From: Streptomyces liliiviolaceus
GTDB taxonomy: Bacteria > Actinomycetota > Actinomycetes > Streptomycetales > Streptomycetaceae
Assembly (NCBI RefSeq): GCF_018070025.1
Contig: NZ_JAGPYQ010000001.1
Location: 4,092,001-4,156,000 of the forward strand
Length of the DNA stretch: 64,000 bases
Direction: 5' to 3'
This document shows, one piece after another, positions 39,876 to 47,404 of this stretch; the first letter of the stretch is position 1; every line of letters begins with the position of its first letter. The notes beneath the pieces are model-generated. The model had not been told where the DNA came from. It searched no databases and saw only the letters and a program-made list of their open reading frames with translations. The position numbers were made by a program, and so were the translations under genes.

Positions 39876-41489
39876 ATGTCCGGGACGACCACGGCTGCCG
39901 CGCGTCGCCGTCGGGAGACCGGGGCCGGTGCAAACCGCTGGGTCGTCCTCGTGGTGCTGTGCGTCAGCCTGCTCCTGGTCGCCGTCGACGCCACCGTGCT
40001 CCACGTCGCCGTGCCCGCCGTCACCGAGGACCTCACGCCCGGCGCGATAGAGCTGCTGTGGATCGTCGACATCTACCCGCTCGTCTGCGCCTCGCTCCTC
40101 ATCCTCTTCGGCACCCTGGGCGACCGGATCGGCCGCAGACGCGTCCTCCTCCTCGGCTACGCGCTCTTCGGCGTCGCCTCCGCCGTCGCAGCCCTCGCCG
40201 ACAGCGCGCAGGTGCTGATCGCGGCGCGCGCCCTGCTCGGCGTCGGCGGCGCGATGATCATGCCCGCGACGCTGTCCATCCTGCGGCAGGTCTTCCCCGC
40301 CCGGCGCGAGCGGGCCCTCGCCATCGGCGTCTGGAGCGCCGTCGCCGCGGTGGGCGCGGCCGTCGGACCGCTCCTCGGCGGATTCCTCCTGGAGCACTTC
40401 TGGTGGGGCTCGGTCTTCCTCATCAACATCCCGTTGATGCTCGTCAGCCTGCCCGTCGGCCGGCTCCTGCTGCCCGAGTCGAAGGGCGAGCGCGACGGGC
40501 CGTGGGACGTCGTCGGCGCGCTGATGGCCGCGGCCGGCCTCTTCGGCGTCGTCCTCGGCGTGAAGCGGCTCGGCGGTGGGGACAACCCGCTGAGCCTGTT
40601 CACCGCGGTGCCGCTGATGCTGGGGGCCGGCCTCCTCGTCGGCTTCGTACGGCGGCAGCGGCGGCGCCGGCATCCGCTGGTCGACCTCACGATGTTCGCC
40701 CGGCCCGCCTTCAGCACCTCCGTCGGCTGCATCGTGCTGGCGATGCTCGCGCTGGTCGGACTCGAACTGATCGCCGCGCAGTATCTCCAGCTCGTCCTGA
40801 AACTCTCCCCGCTGGAGACCGGGCTGCGGCTCCTGCCGCTCACCGTCGCCGCGATGGCCGCGGGGCTCGCCGGGGCGAAGCTGCTGCAGCGCTTCGGGCC
40901 GCGGACCATGGTGTGCTCCGGCTTCTGCCTCACCGCCGCCGCGGTCGTCACCCTGACGGCGATGGGCGGCGAGGACAACGCGCCGCTGCTGCTGACCGGG
41001 TTCGTGATGCTCGGCTTCGGCCTGGAGGTCACGCTCTTCGGCGCGTACGAGTCGATGCTGAGCGAGGCTCCGCCGGAGCAGGCGGGTGGGGCGGCGGCGA
41101 TCGGCGAGACGTCGTACCAACTCGGGGCCGGGATCGGCATCGCGCTTCTCGGGAGCGTGATGAACGCGGCGTACGCGCCCGGGCTGGCGTCCGTCTCCGG
41201 GGTGCCTCCCCGGGACGCGGCCGCGGCGGGGCATTCGCTGGGGGAGGCGTACGAGGTCGCCGCGCGGCTCGGTGGGGGGTCGGGGGAGGCGCTGCGGTCC
41301 GCCGCGCGGCATGCGTTCGTGCACGGACTGCATGTGACCTTGCTGGTCAGCGCGGGGCTGTTGTTGCTGGGGGCGGTGATGGCGTTGCGGTTGCCGCGGG
41401 CGATGGAGTGCGTTGAGCCCTCTCGGGCGGAGGTGCCGGGGCCTCGGGAGGGGTCCGGTGCGCCCGTGCGGGTCGAGTCCGTTCGCTGA
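39876..41489 (+). CDS. MFS drug/proton antiporter, DHA2 (14-TM) type
   Basis: A 537-residue exporter. The first loop motif DVTVLHVAVP-like AVDATVLHVAVPAVTEDL, motif A GTLGDRIGRRRVLLLGYALF, and motif C AAVGAAVGPLLGGFLLEHFW are those of the DHA2 family, which includes EmrB/QacA-like efflux pumps. Hydropathy gives about 14 membrane segments. The ATG at 39876 has GGGAGG 7-8 bases upstream. No regulator is adjacent, so the substrate cannot be guessed. It diverges from the mannosyltransferase gene. Confidence 0.9.
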   Translation: MSGTTTAAARRRRETGAGANRWVVLVVLCVSLLLVAVDATVLHVAVPAVTEDLTPGAIELLWIVDIYPLVCASLLILFGTLGDRIGRRRVLLLGYALFGVASAVAALADSAQVLIAARALLGVGGAMIMPATLSILRQVFPARRERALAIGVWSAVAAVGAAVGPLLGGFLLEHFWWGSVFLINIPLMLVSLPVGRLLLPESKGERDGPWDVVGALMAAAGLFGVVLGVKRLGGGDNPLSLFTAVPLMLGAGLLVGFVRRQRRRRHPLVDLTMFARPAFSTSVGCIVLAMLALVGLELIAAQYLQLVLKLSPLETGLRLLPLTVAAMAAGLAGAKLLQRFGPRTMVCSGFCLTAAAVVTLTAMGGEDNAPLLLTGFVMLGFGLEVTLFGAYESMLSEAPPEQAGGAAAIGETSYQLGAGIGIALLGSVMNAAYAPGLASVSGVPPRDAAAAGHSLGEAYEVAARLGGGSGEALRSAARHAFVHGLHVTLLVSAGLLLLGAVMALRLPRAMECVEPSRAEVPGPREGSGAPVRVESVR

Positions 41490-41708
41490 CCGTGCGTCGT
41501 GGCTCGCGCCCATGCCTTTCCCGCTCGCACAGCCCGTGGAGGGGGGCTTGCACCGTGCGGGTTTCCCGTGGGGCATTCCCGCCGTCGGCGCCCGCGGGCC
41601 GTACCGGGTCGAGAGCCTTCCGGCGATCCTGGACGTGCGCCGTACCTCGTCGTAACGTCGAGGATCGTCCGTAGTTACCACTGCTAGTTTTACGTGTCGG
41701 AGGCTCCC

Positions 41709-42899
41709 ATGTCCGCTTCCTCGAAGTTGCCGCCGTTCGACCCCGCCGATCCGCTGGGGGTCGACGACCTGCTGAGCGCGGAGGATCTGGCGGTCAGGGA
41801 CACCGTGCGGGCCTGGGCCGCGGATCGGGTGCTGCCGTACGTCGCCGAGTGGTACGAGCAGGGGGAGCTGCCCGGCATCCGCGAACTGGCGCGCGAGCTG
41901 GGCGAGATCGGCGCCCTCGGGATGTCGCTCGACGGCTACGGCTGCGCCGGCGCCTCCGCCGTGCAGTACGGCCTCGCCTGTCTGGAACTGGAGGCCGCCG
42001 ACTCCGGAATCCGCTCGCTCGTCTCCGTGCAGGGCTCGCTCGCGATGTACGCCATCCACCGGTTCGGCAGCGAGGAGCAGAAGCAGACCTGGCTGCCGCG
42101 CATGGCCGCCGGCGAGGTCATCGGCTGCTTCGGGCTGACCGAGCCCGACCACGGGTCCGACCCCGCGGGCATGCGGACGTACGCCAAGCGGGACGGCGGC
42201 GACTGGGTCCTCACCGGACGCAAGATGTGGATCACCAACGGGTCCGTGGCGGGCGTCGCCGTCGTGTGGGCGCAGACCGACGACGGCATCCGCGGGTTCG
42301 TCGTGCCGACCGACCGCCCCGGGTTCTCCGCGCCGGAGATCAAGCACAAGTGGTCACTGCGGGCGTCGGTCACCAGCGAGCTGGTCCTGGACGAGGTGCG
42401 GCTGCCCGCCGACGCCGTACTGCCGGAGGTCACCGGACTGAAGGGCCCGCTCAGCTGTCTGTCCCACGCCCGGTACGGGATCGTGTGGGGCTCGATGGGC
42501 GCCGCGCGGGCGAGTTTCGAGGCGGCGGTGGAGTACGCGAGGACGCGTGAGCAGTTCGGGCGGCCCATCGGCGGATTCCAGCTCACCCAGGCCAAGCTCG
42601 CCGACATGGCGGTCGAACTGCACAAGGGGATTCTGCTGGCCCACCACCTGGGCCGGCGGATGGACGCGGGACGGCTCCGTCCCGAGCAGGTCAGTTTCGG
42701 CAAGCTCAACAACGTGCGGGAGGCGATCGACATCTGCCGCACGGCACGGACGATCCTCGGTGCCAACGGGATCTCGCTCGAATACCCCGTCATGCGCCAC
42801 GCGACGAACCTCGAATCGGTGCTGACCTACGAAGGCACCGTCGAGATGCATCAACTGGTACTGGGCAAGGCGCTCACCGGTCTCGACGCGTTCCGGTAG
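41709..42899 (+). CDS. Acyl-CoA dehydrogenase, glutaryl-CoA dehydrogenase-like
   Basis: A 396-residue FAD enzyme of the acyl-CoA dehydrogenase family. It has the FAD/substrate motif GCFGLTEPDHGSDPAGMRT near residue 140, KMWITNGSVAGVAVVW, the arginine-containing YARTREQFGRPIGGFQLTQ, and a catalytic glutamate in LTYEGTVEMHQL near residue 380. That last motif fits glutaryl-CoA dehydrogenases, which act in lysine and tryptophan breakdown. The ATG at 41709 has GGAG 7-8 bases upstream; the open frame begins at a GTG at 41694 that would place the ribosome site inside the gene. TAGTTT at 41685 may be its -10. Confidence 0.9.
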   Translation: MSASSKLPPFDPADPLGVDDLLSAEDLAVRDTVRAWAADRVLPYVAEWYEQGELPGIRELARELGEIGALGMSLDGYGCAGASAVQYGLACLELEAADSGIRSLVSVQGSLAMYAIHRFGSEEQKQTWLPRMAAGEVIGCFGLTEPDHGSDPAGMRTYAKRDGGDWVLTGRKMWITNGSVAGVAVVWAQTDDGIRGFVVPTDRPGFSAPEIKHKWSLRASVTSELVLDEVRLPADAVLPEVTGLKGPLSCLSHARYGIVWGSMGAARASFEAAVEYARTREQFGRPIGGFQLTQAKLADMAVELHKGILLAHHLGRRMDAGRLRPEQVSFGKLNNVREAIDICRTARTILGANGISLEYPVMRHATNLESVLTYEGTVEMHQLVLGKALTGLDAFR

Positions 42900-42980
42900 G
42901 ACCCCGAGGGGGATCCCGCAGGAAGCCCGTGGGGACGTCCCACCGCGGCGCCCGGAGGCGGGTCCGGTGAGCGGCCTTGC

Positions 42981-43424
42981 CTAGCTCTGGTTGAAGAAGC
43001 CGTCCACACGGCGGGCGGCGGGCTCCCCGCTGACGATCTCGGTGTCGGCGGGGGTCAGCAGGAAGACCCGGTTCGACACGCGCTCGATCGAGCCGCGCAG
43101 GCCGAAGATCAGGCCGGCCGCGAAGTCGACGACGCGCTTGGCGTCGGCGGGCTCCATGGCCGTGAGGTTCATGATGACGGGCACGCCGTCGCGGAAGAGT
43201 TCACCGATGCCACGGGCGTCCCGGAAGCTGTCCGGGGTGACCGTGCCGATCCGTCGGCCCTTCTCCTCGGCGGCCTCCGATGCCACCTTGACCCGAGGAT
43301 CCGTGACCCAGACCTCCCGGCTCCCGGTCTCGGATCCCTCGGCGTAGTCGTCGTCGTAGTAACGCTCGTCATCGTTGTCGTCGACGAGGCCAAGCCAGGC
43401 ACTCGCCTTGCGCACCGATCCCAT
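42981..43424 (-). CDS. sflA: SepF-like cell-division protein
   Basis: A 147-residue protein of the SepF family, whose members bind FtsZ and membranes. The SepF core spans residues about 60-140 ([60 protein letters not shown]). The N-terminus ([18 protein letters not shown]) includes an amphipathic start and an acidic Asp/Tyr stretch. By position it corresponds to the SepF-like protein SflA of S. coelicolor rather than to the dcw-cluster SepF; SflA modulates where septa form in hyphae. That orthology is from remembered gene order. Confidence 0.85.
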   Translation of the reverse strand: MGSVRKASAWLGLVDDNDDERYYDDDYAEGSETGSREVWVTDPRVKVASEAAEEKGRRIGTVTPDSFRDARGIGELFRDGVPVIMNLTAMEPADAKRVVDFAAGLIFGLRGSIERVSNRVFLLTPADTEIVSGEPAARRVDGFFNQS

Positions 43425-43610
43425 GGACGCCTCCTCTCACAGCGGTCTTCTCTCTTTCCGCATCCCCATGGTCGTGCATGATGCGGATGTCGCGCCAAGG
43501 GGATAGACGCCGCGCTGGGGTTTCGTGACGGTACTGGTGCACAGCCAATTCGTCGAGAGCCCGCGTACCCCAAGGGTCCTGCGCTACACCGCTGCTGACT
43601 GAGAGTGAAA

Positions 43611-43616
43611 TATGAT
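43611..43616 (+). promoter_or_regulatory. Candidate -10 element of the DUF5685 gene
   Basis: TATGAT in an unusually AT-rich GTGAAATATGATTCTT context, about 97 bases before the GTG start; no clear -35. Confidence 0.3.
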
Positions 43617-43712
43617 TCTTCGCGGCGGACGGGTGACGGCTGGAGCGTACGGGTGAACGAGCCGTCGCCACGACGCCGCAGCTCAACGTCGTACACACCA
43701 CGGGGGAACGTC

Positions 43713-44891
43713 GTGTTCGGAATCGTCAGGCCCTGCCGGCATCGGCTGGGAGAGAACCTCAAAACCCAATGGATGGCGCATTTGTGCGGGCTTTGCCTCG
43801 CGCTGCGCGGAGATCACGGGCAGTTCGCGCGGGTCGTCACGAACTACGACGGCTTGCTGATCTCGGTTCTGACGGAGGCTCAGGCCGCACCGGGAAAGGA
43901 GTGGCGGCGTACCGCCGGGCCGTGTCCATTGCGCGGAATGCGGAGCGCGTCGGTAGCTCAGGGTGAGGGCGCACGGCTCGCCGCGGCCGTTTCGCTGGTG
44001 CTCGCCTCGGCGAAGATGCGCGATCACATGGCCGACGGGGACGGGCTGCTGGCGCGCCGCCCGGTGGCGCTCGCGGCGCGCCGCGTTGCCACGAACTGGA
44101 GCCGGGCGGGCGCCAGGACCGGCTCGGCCGTCGGGTTCGACACGGCGGTGCTGGTCGACGCGGTGGACCGGCAGGTCGGCATCGAGACGCTCGCCGGGCC
44201 CGGCACGCCGCTGCTGACCGTCACCGAGCCGACCGAGTCCGCGACCGCGGCGGCCTTCGCGCACACCGCGGTCCTGGCGGGCCGGCCCGGCAACGCGGCG
44301 CCGCTCGCCGAGGCCGGGCGGCTCTTCGGGCGGCTCGCCCATCTGCTGGACGCGGTGGAGGACCGGGCGGCCGACGCCGCCGCCGGTGCCTGGAACCCGC
44401 TCACCGCGACGGGGGCGTCCCTGGCGGAGGCCCGGCGGCTCGCCGACGACGCGCTGCACGGGATGCGGCTCGCGCTGCGTGACGTGGAGTTCACGGACGC
44501 GAAGCTCGCGCATGTGCTGCTCGTGCACGAGCTGCGGAACTCGGTGGACCGGGCGTTCGGGACGGCGTCCTGCGCGCACGGCGCTTCGCACGGCACCGCG
44601 TACGGCAACCCGTACGCGCCGTCCGGTCCGGGCGGCCCGCCGCCACCGCCCGAGCCTCCGCGGCGCGACCGGCGGGGGCTGCTCGCGGGGTGCGCGGTGT
44701 GGGTGGGGCTGGCCTGTACGTGCCAGATGTGCTGCGGGGAGTACCACGATCCGTGGTCGCGGGAGCAGAAGCCGGGGTTCTGCCAGCGGTGCGACTGCTC
44801 TGACGGATGCGATGGCTGCGACGGGTGCTGCGACTGCTGTGACGGGTGCGATTGCTGTTGTGACGGGTGTGGGTGCGACTGCAGTTGCTGA
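43713..44891 (+). CDS. DUF5685 family protein with cysteine-rich C-terminal tail
   Basis: A 392-residue protein. The N-terminus FGIVRPCRHRLGENLKTQWM followed by HLCGLCLALRGDHGQ is the conserved DUF5685 start and carries several Cys/His residues. The middle is helical. After a Pro-rich linker (about residue 310) comes a hydrophobic segment LLAGCAVWVGLACTCQMCC. The last 36 residues hold 17 cysteines in DGC/DCC units with Asp and Gly. Function is unknown; the tail could bind metal or a cluster, and the hydrophobic segment may anchor it. The GTG at 43713 has GGGGGA 6 bases upstream. It is divergent from the SepF-like gene. Confidence 0.82.
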   Translation: MFGIVRPCRHRLGENLKTQWMAHLCGLCLALRGDHGQFARVVTNYDGLLISVLTEAQAAPGKEWRRTAGPCPLRGMRSASVAQGEGARLAAAVSLVLASAKMRDHMADGDGLLARRPVALAARRVATNWSRAGARTGSAVGFDTAVLVDAVDRQVGIETLAGPGTPLLTVTEPTESATAAAFAHTAVLAGRPGNAAPLAEAGRLFGRLAHLLDAVEDRAADAAAGAWNPLTATGASLAEARRLADDALHGMRLALRDVEFTDAKLAHVLLVHELRNSVDRAFGTASCAHGASHGTAYGNPYAPSGPGGPPPPPEPPRRDRRGLLAGCAVWVGLACTCQMCCGEYHDPWSREQKPGFCQRCDCSDGCDGCDGCCDCCDGCDCCCDGCGCDCSC

Positions 44892-44943
44892 CAAGTTCCT
44901 TGCGGCGGGCGGGGGTGCGTTGTCGGGTGCGCTGTGGCTGGCC

Positions 44944-45035
44944 GCGCAGTTCCCCGCGCCCCTGAAAGGCGGGGCTGCGCCCCTGCCTTTCATCCCGGCT
45001 GCCCACGAGGCACCTAGGGGCGCGGGGAACTGCGC
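44944..45035. repeat. Inverted pair of the 20-bp repeat between convergent genes
   Basis: A forward copy at 44944-44963 and a reverse copy at 45016-45035 flank a GGGGCTGCGCCCC hairpin. The pair separates the DUF5685 gene from the binding-protein gene on the other strand and could end transcription from both sides. Confidence 0.85.
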
Positions 45036-45112
45036 AAAAGGGGGCGAGGGGGCGGAGCCCCCATGTGTGGACGGGAACGGGTAGGGGCGGCGGGGGCGGG
45101 AATCTCGGTGGG

Positions 45113-46087
45113 TCAGTCCTTGATTTCCGGTGGGGAGATCTGCGATTTCTCGATCGCCGAGCCCGTCGTACCCCACTTCTTGAGAATCCTCGCGTACGTA
45201 CCGTCCGAGATCAGCTCGTTCACGGCCGCCCGAACCGCCGGCGCCAACTCCGTCCCCTTCTTGAACGCGAACCCCACATCCAGCCGATGGAACTCGTTCA
45301 GGAACTTCAGCCCCTCCTGCCGCGAGACGGCATAGCGAAGCCCGTTGATCGTGCTCATCACCACATCGCTGCGCTCCTGCTGGAGCGAGGACCACAGAGC
45401 ACCCTGCTCGCTGTACGTCTGCACCTTGTACGCCTTCTCGCCCGCGTCGGAGCACACATGCTTCTGCTCCTCCAGCGTGGCCTCGAACGTGGTCCCCGCC
45501 CCGGTCGCCACGTTCAGCCCGCACAGCTGGGCGAGGTCGGTGACCTTGTCCAGGTCGCTGTCCTCGCGGGTCGCGAACCCCTGGCCGTCGTTGATGTAGG
45601 TGACGAAGTCGATGGTCTCGCGGCGCTCGTCGGTGACACCGAAGTTACCGACCCCGACGTCGTACTTGCCGCTGTCCAGGGCAGGGAGAATCGCCTCGAA
45701 GCTCGCGGCCTCGCGCTTGAGCCGGACGCCGAGCGTCTTCGCGACGGCGTCCGCGAAGTCGACGTCCTGGCCCGCGAGGGTCTTGCCGTCCGCCAGGTAG
45801 TTGGTGCCGGGCGGCGAGCCGCCGACGCTGACGGCGAGGGTGAGCGAGTCGGTGCCGGCGGGCAGCAGTTTCGCGGCGGCGGCGTTCTTCTCGACGGCGG
45901 AGACGACGTCCGTGGTGGGGATCTCGTCGCTCTTGCCGGCGGCGGCCTGGGCGGTGCCGCCCGCCGCGCCGTCGTCCCCGCCCGAACCGCACGCGGTGAG
46001 CAGCAGGGTCGCGGAGGTGATCAGGGCGAACGGCAGCAAGAGCGGATTGCGGGCACGGTCGGTGCGGGCACGCGTGAACGTACGCAT
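45113..46087 (-). CDS. ABC transporter substrate-binding lipoprotein, family 3 (polar amino acid type), behind a leader-peptide attenuator
   Basis: A 324-residue extracytoplasmic receptor. Lipoprotein signal: LLLPFALITSATLLLTACGS. The SBP_bac_3 core includes GKTLAGQDVDFADAVAKTLG, LKREAASFEAILPALDSGKY and VGNFGVTDERRETIDFVTYI, as in binding proteins for amino acids, cystine or related compounds. The ATG at 46087 has AGGAG 7-8 bases upstream. The 470-base region before it holds a short peptide gene and a terminator-like hairpin on the same strand. It diverges from the permease/oxidoreductase operon, which has its own second binding protein. Confidence 0.9.
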   Translation of the reverse strand: MRTFTRARTDRARNPLLLPFALITSATLLLTACGSGGDDGAAGGTAQAAAGKSDEIPTTDVVSAVEKNAAAAKLLPAGTDSLTLAVSVGGSPPGTNYLADGKTLAGQDVDFADAVAKTLGVRLKREAASFEAILPALDSGKYDVGVGNFGVTDERRETIDFVTYINDGQGFATREDSDLDKVTDLAQLCGLNVATGAGTTFEATLEEQKHVCSDAGEKAYKVQTYSEQGALWSSLQQERSDVVMSTINGLRYAVSRQEGLKFLNEFHRLDVGFAFKKGTELAPAVRAAVNELISDGTYARILKKWGTTGSAIEKSQISPPEIKD

Positions 46088-46252
46088 GGAGCGGTCTCCT
46101 GGAAGCAGAGCGCGGGACTGGGCGGCGCGCGGTGAGGAAACGCGAAAAGAGCATGAAAGGGCAGGAAGCGCGTGAAAGGGCACTCAGTGCGAAAGCGCGA
46201 GGGGGAGGGGTACGCGTGTGAAGGCCATGCTGGGGGTGGAGAAACGAAGAAG

Positions 46253-46279
46253 GCGCCCGCCCTGGAAGGGCCCGGGCGC
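46253..46279 (-). terminator. Attenuator-like terminator hairpin between leader peptide and binding-protein gene
   Basis: On the minus strand GCGCCC and GGGCGC close a stem with an inner CCCT/AGGG pairing, followed by CTTCTTCGTTTC, a pyrimidine-rich tail unusual in this genome. It lies 13 bases after the leader-peptide stop and 165 bases before the ATG. Confidence 0.6.
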
Positions 46280-46292
46280 GCAGGGGGTCAGC

Positions 46293-46385
46293 TCAACAGG
46301 ACGAGGACCACACTCGACCGAAGTCGATGTGGGAGCGCGTGACCAGCCACTGCTGCGAATACATGCGCACAAGTGGAACAGGCAT
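46293..46385 (-). CDS. Putative 30-residue leader peptide (SHIDxxRV...C type)
   Basis: From the ATG at 46385 the minus strand encodes MPVPLVRMYSQQ, then WLVTRSHIDFGRVWSSSC and a TGA. The SHID-F/L-x-RV...C ending resembles the short leader peptides found upstream of sulfur-assimilation and nutrient-uptake genes in Streptomyces. Those peptides end in Cys and are thought to sense cysteine supply by ribosome stalling. No Shine-Dalgarno is visible; an upstream in-frame TTG would add 5 residues. A terminator hairpin follows at once. Confidence 0.6.
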   Translation of the reverse strand: MPVPLVRMYSQQWLVTRSHIDFGRVWSSSC

Positions 46386-46436
46386 TCGTTTGCGCGTCAA
46401 CTGACGTGAGACGTACCGCTCACAGTGTGGACAGCC

Positions 46437-46467
46437 TTGACAGCCCGGGGAAACGCCCCCGTACTCT
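46437..46467 (+). promoter_or_regulatory. Candidate promoter of the permease-oxidoreductase operon
   Basis: TTGACA and TACTCT are separated by 19 bases; the spacer contains the inverted repeat CGGGG-AAACG-CCCCG, which could be an operator. It lies about 90 bases before the first gene. Confidence 0.4.
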
Positions 46468-46558
46468 CAACGGACGGTCCTGCTGAGGGGCTTGGCCGTG
46501 ATCCGTGTGAAGGCACCACCCGTGTTCGACTCGACTCGACGCATCACGGAGCCTTCGC

Positions 46559-47404
46559 ATGTCCTCGCACACCCTCACCAAGGTGGCCGCACCGGAAGAC
46601 GCGGTGCCCTCGCGCATCGTCCCCCGGCGCCGGACCGGCCAGTGGACCGCCGCGGGCCTCGTCCTGATCCTGCTCGGGCTCGCCGTCAACTCCGTCGCAC
46701 GCAACGAGGCGTTCCAGTGGGACGTGGTCGGCGACTACTTCACCTCGGCCTCGGTCCTGCGCGGCCTCGGCCTCACCCTGTGGCTGACCGGGCTCGTCAT
46801 GGCGCTCGGGTTCGCCCTCGGCGCCCTGCTCGCCGCGGGCCGGCTGTCCGGCAACCCCGTGCTGCGCGCGGTGAGTTGGGGTTACGTCTGGCTCTTCAGG
46901 TCGATGCCGATCCTGGTGCAGCTGCTGTTCTGGTTCAACATCGGGGCGCTCTACCCGACGCTCTTCGGCGTCAAGACGGTGAACCTGCTCGGCCCGGTCA
47001 CGGTCGCGATCATCGGCCTCACCCTGCACGAGGCCGCGTACGCCGCCGAGGTCGTCCGCGGCGGCATCCTCTCGGTGGACCGCGGCCAGATCGAGGCCGC
47101 CGAGGCGCTCGGGCTGAGCCGGTGGCGCCGCTGGTGGAGGATCGTGCTGCCGCAGGCCATGCGCTCCATCGTGCCGCCGGCCGGGAACATGCTGATCGGG
47201 ACGCTCAAGGGCACCTCGATCATCAGCGTGATCGCCGTGCAGGACCTGCTCTACTCCGTGCAGCTCGTCTACCACCGCACCTACCAGGTCATCCCGCTCC
47301 TGATGGTGGCCACGCTCTGGTACATCATCGTCACCTCCGTGCTCAGCGTCGGCCAGTACTACGTCGAGCGGCACTACGGACGCGGTTCGGAGCGCGCGCG
47401 ATGA
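46559..47404 (+). CDS. ABC transporter permease, polar amino acid (HisM/GlnP) family
   Basis: A 281-residue membrane protein with about five helices. It contains the start motif LRGLGLTLWLTGLVMALGFA, the RSMPILVQLLFWF segment, and the cytosolic EAA loop (EAAEALGLSRWRRWWRIVLP, then QAMRSIVPPAGN) that contacts the ATPase. The N-terminal 25 residues are cytosolic and basic. The ATG at 46559 is preceded by GGAGCC. It is first in the plus-strand operon and overlaps the next gene by 4 bases. Confidence 0.93.
   Translation: MSSHTLTKVAAPEDAVPSRIVPRRRTGQWTAAGLVLILLGLAVNSVARNEAFQWDVVGDYFTSASVLRGLGLTLWLTGLVMALGFALGALLAAGRLSGNPVLRAVSWGYVWLFRSMPILVQLLFWFNIGALYPTLFGVKTVNLLGPVTVAIIGLTLHEAAYAAEVVRGGILSVDRGQIEAAEALGLSRWRRWWRIVLPQAMRSIVPPAGNMLIGTLKGTSIISVIAVQDLLYSVQLVYHRTYQVIPLLMVATLWYIIVTSVLSVGQYYVERHYGRGSERAR

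Larger units (their letters stand above)
46088..46558. other. Divergent regulatory region with leader peptide, attenuator hairpin and promoter
   Basis: The 470 bases between the divergent transport genes hold the minus-strand leader peptide (46293-46385), its hairpin (46253-46279) and a plus-strand promoter candidate (46437-46467). No full-size gene is supported. Confidence 0.6.

Noticed and set aside
41661..41690. SigR-type (GGAAT-N18-GTT) promoter before the acyl-CoA dehydrogenase gene
   Set aside because: Only GGAT is present at the -35 position, and the match is too weak to claim.
39591..42347. Minus-strand frame of 918 codons opposite the MFS and acyl-CoA dehydrogenase genes
   Set aside because: Shadow frame without motifs.
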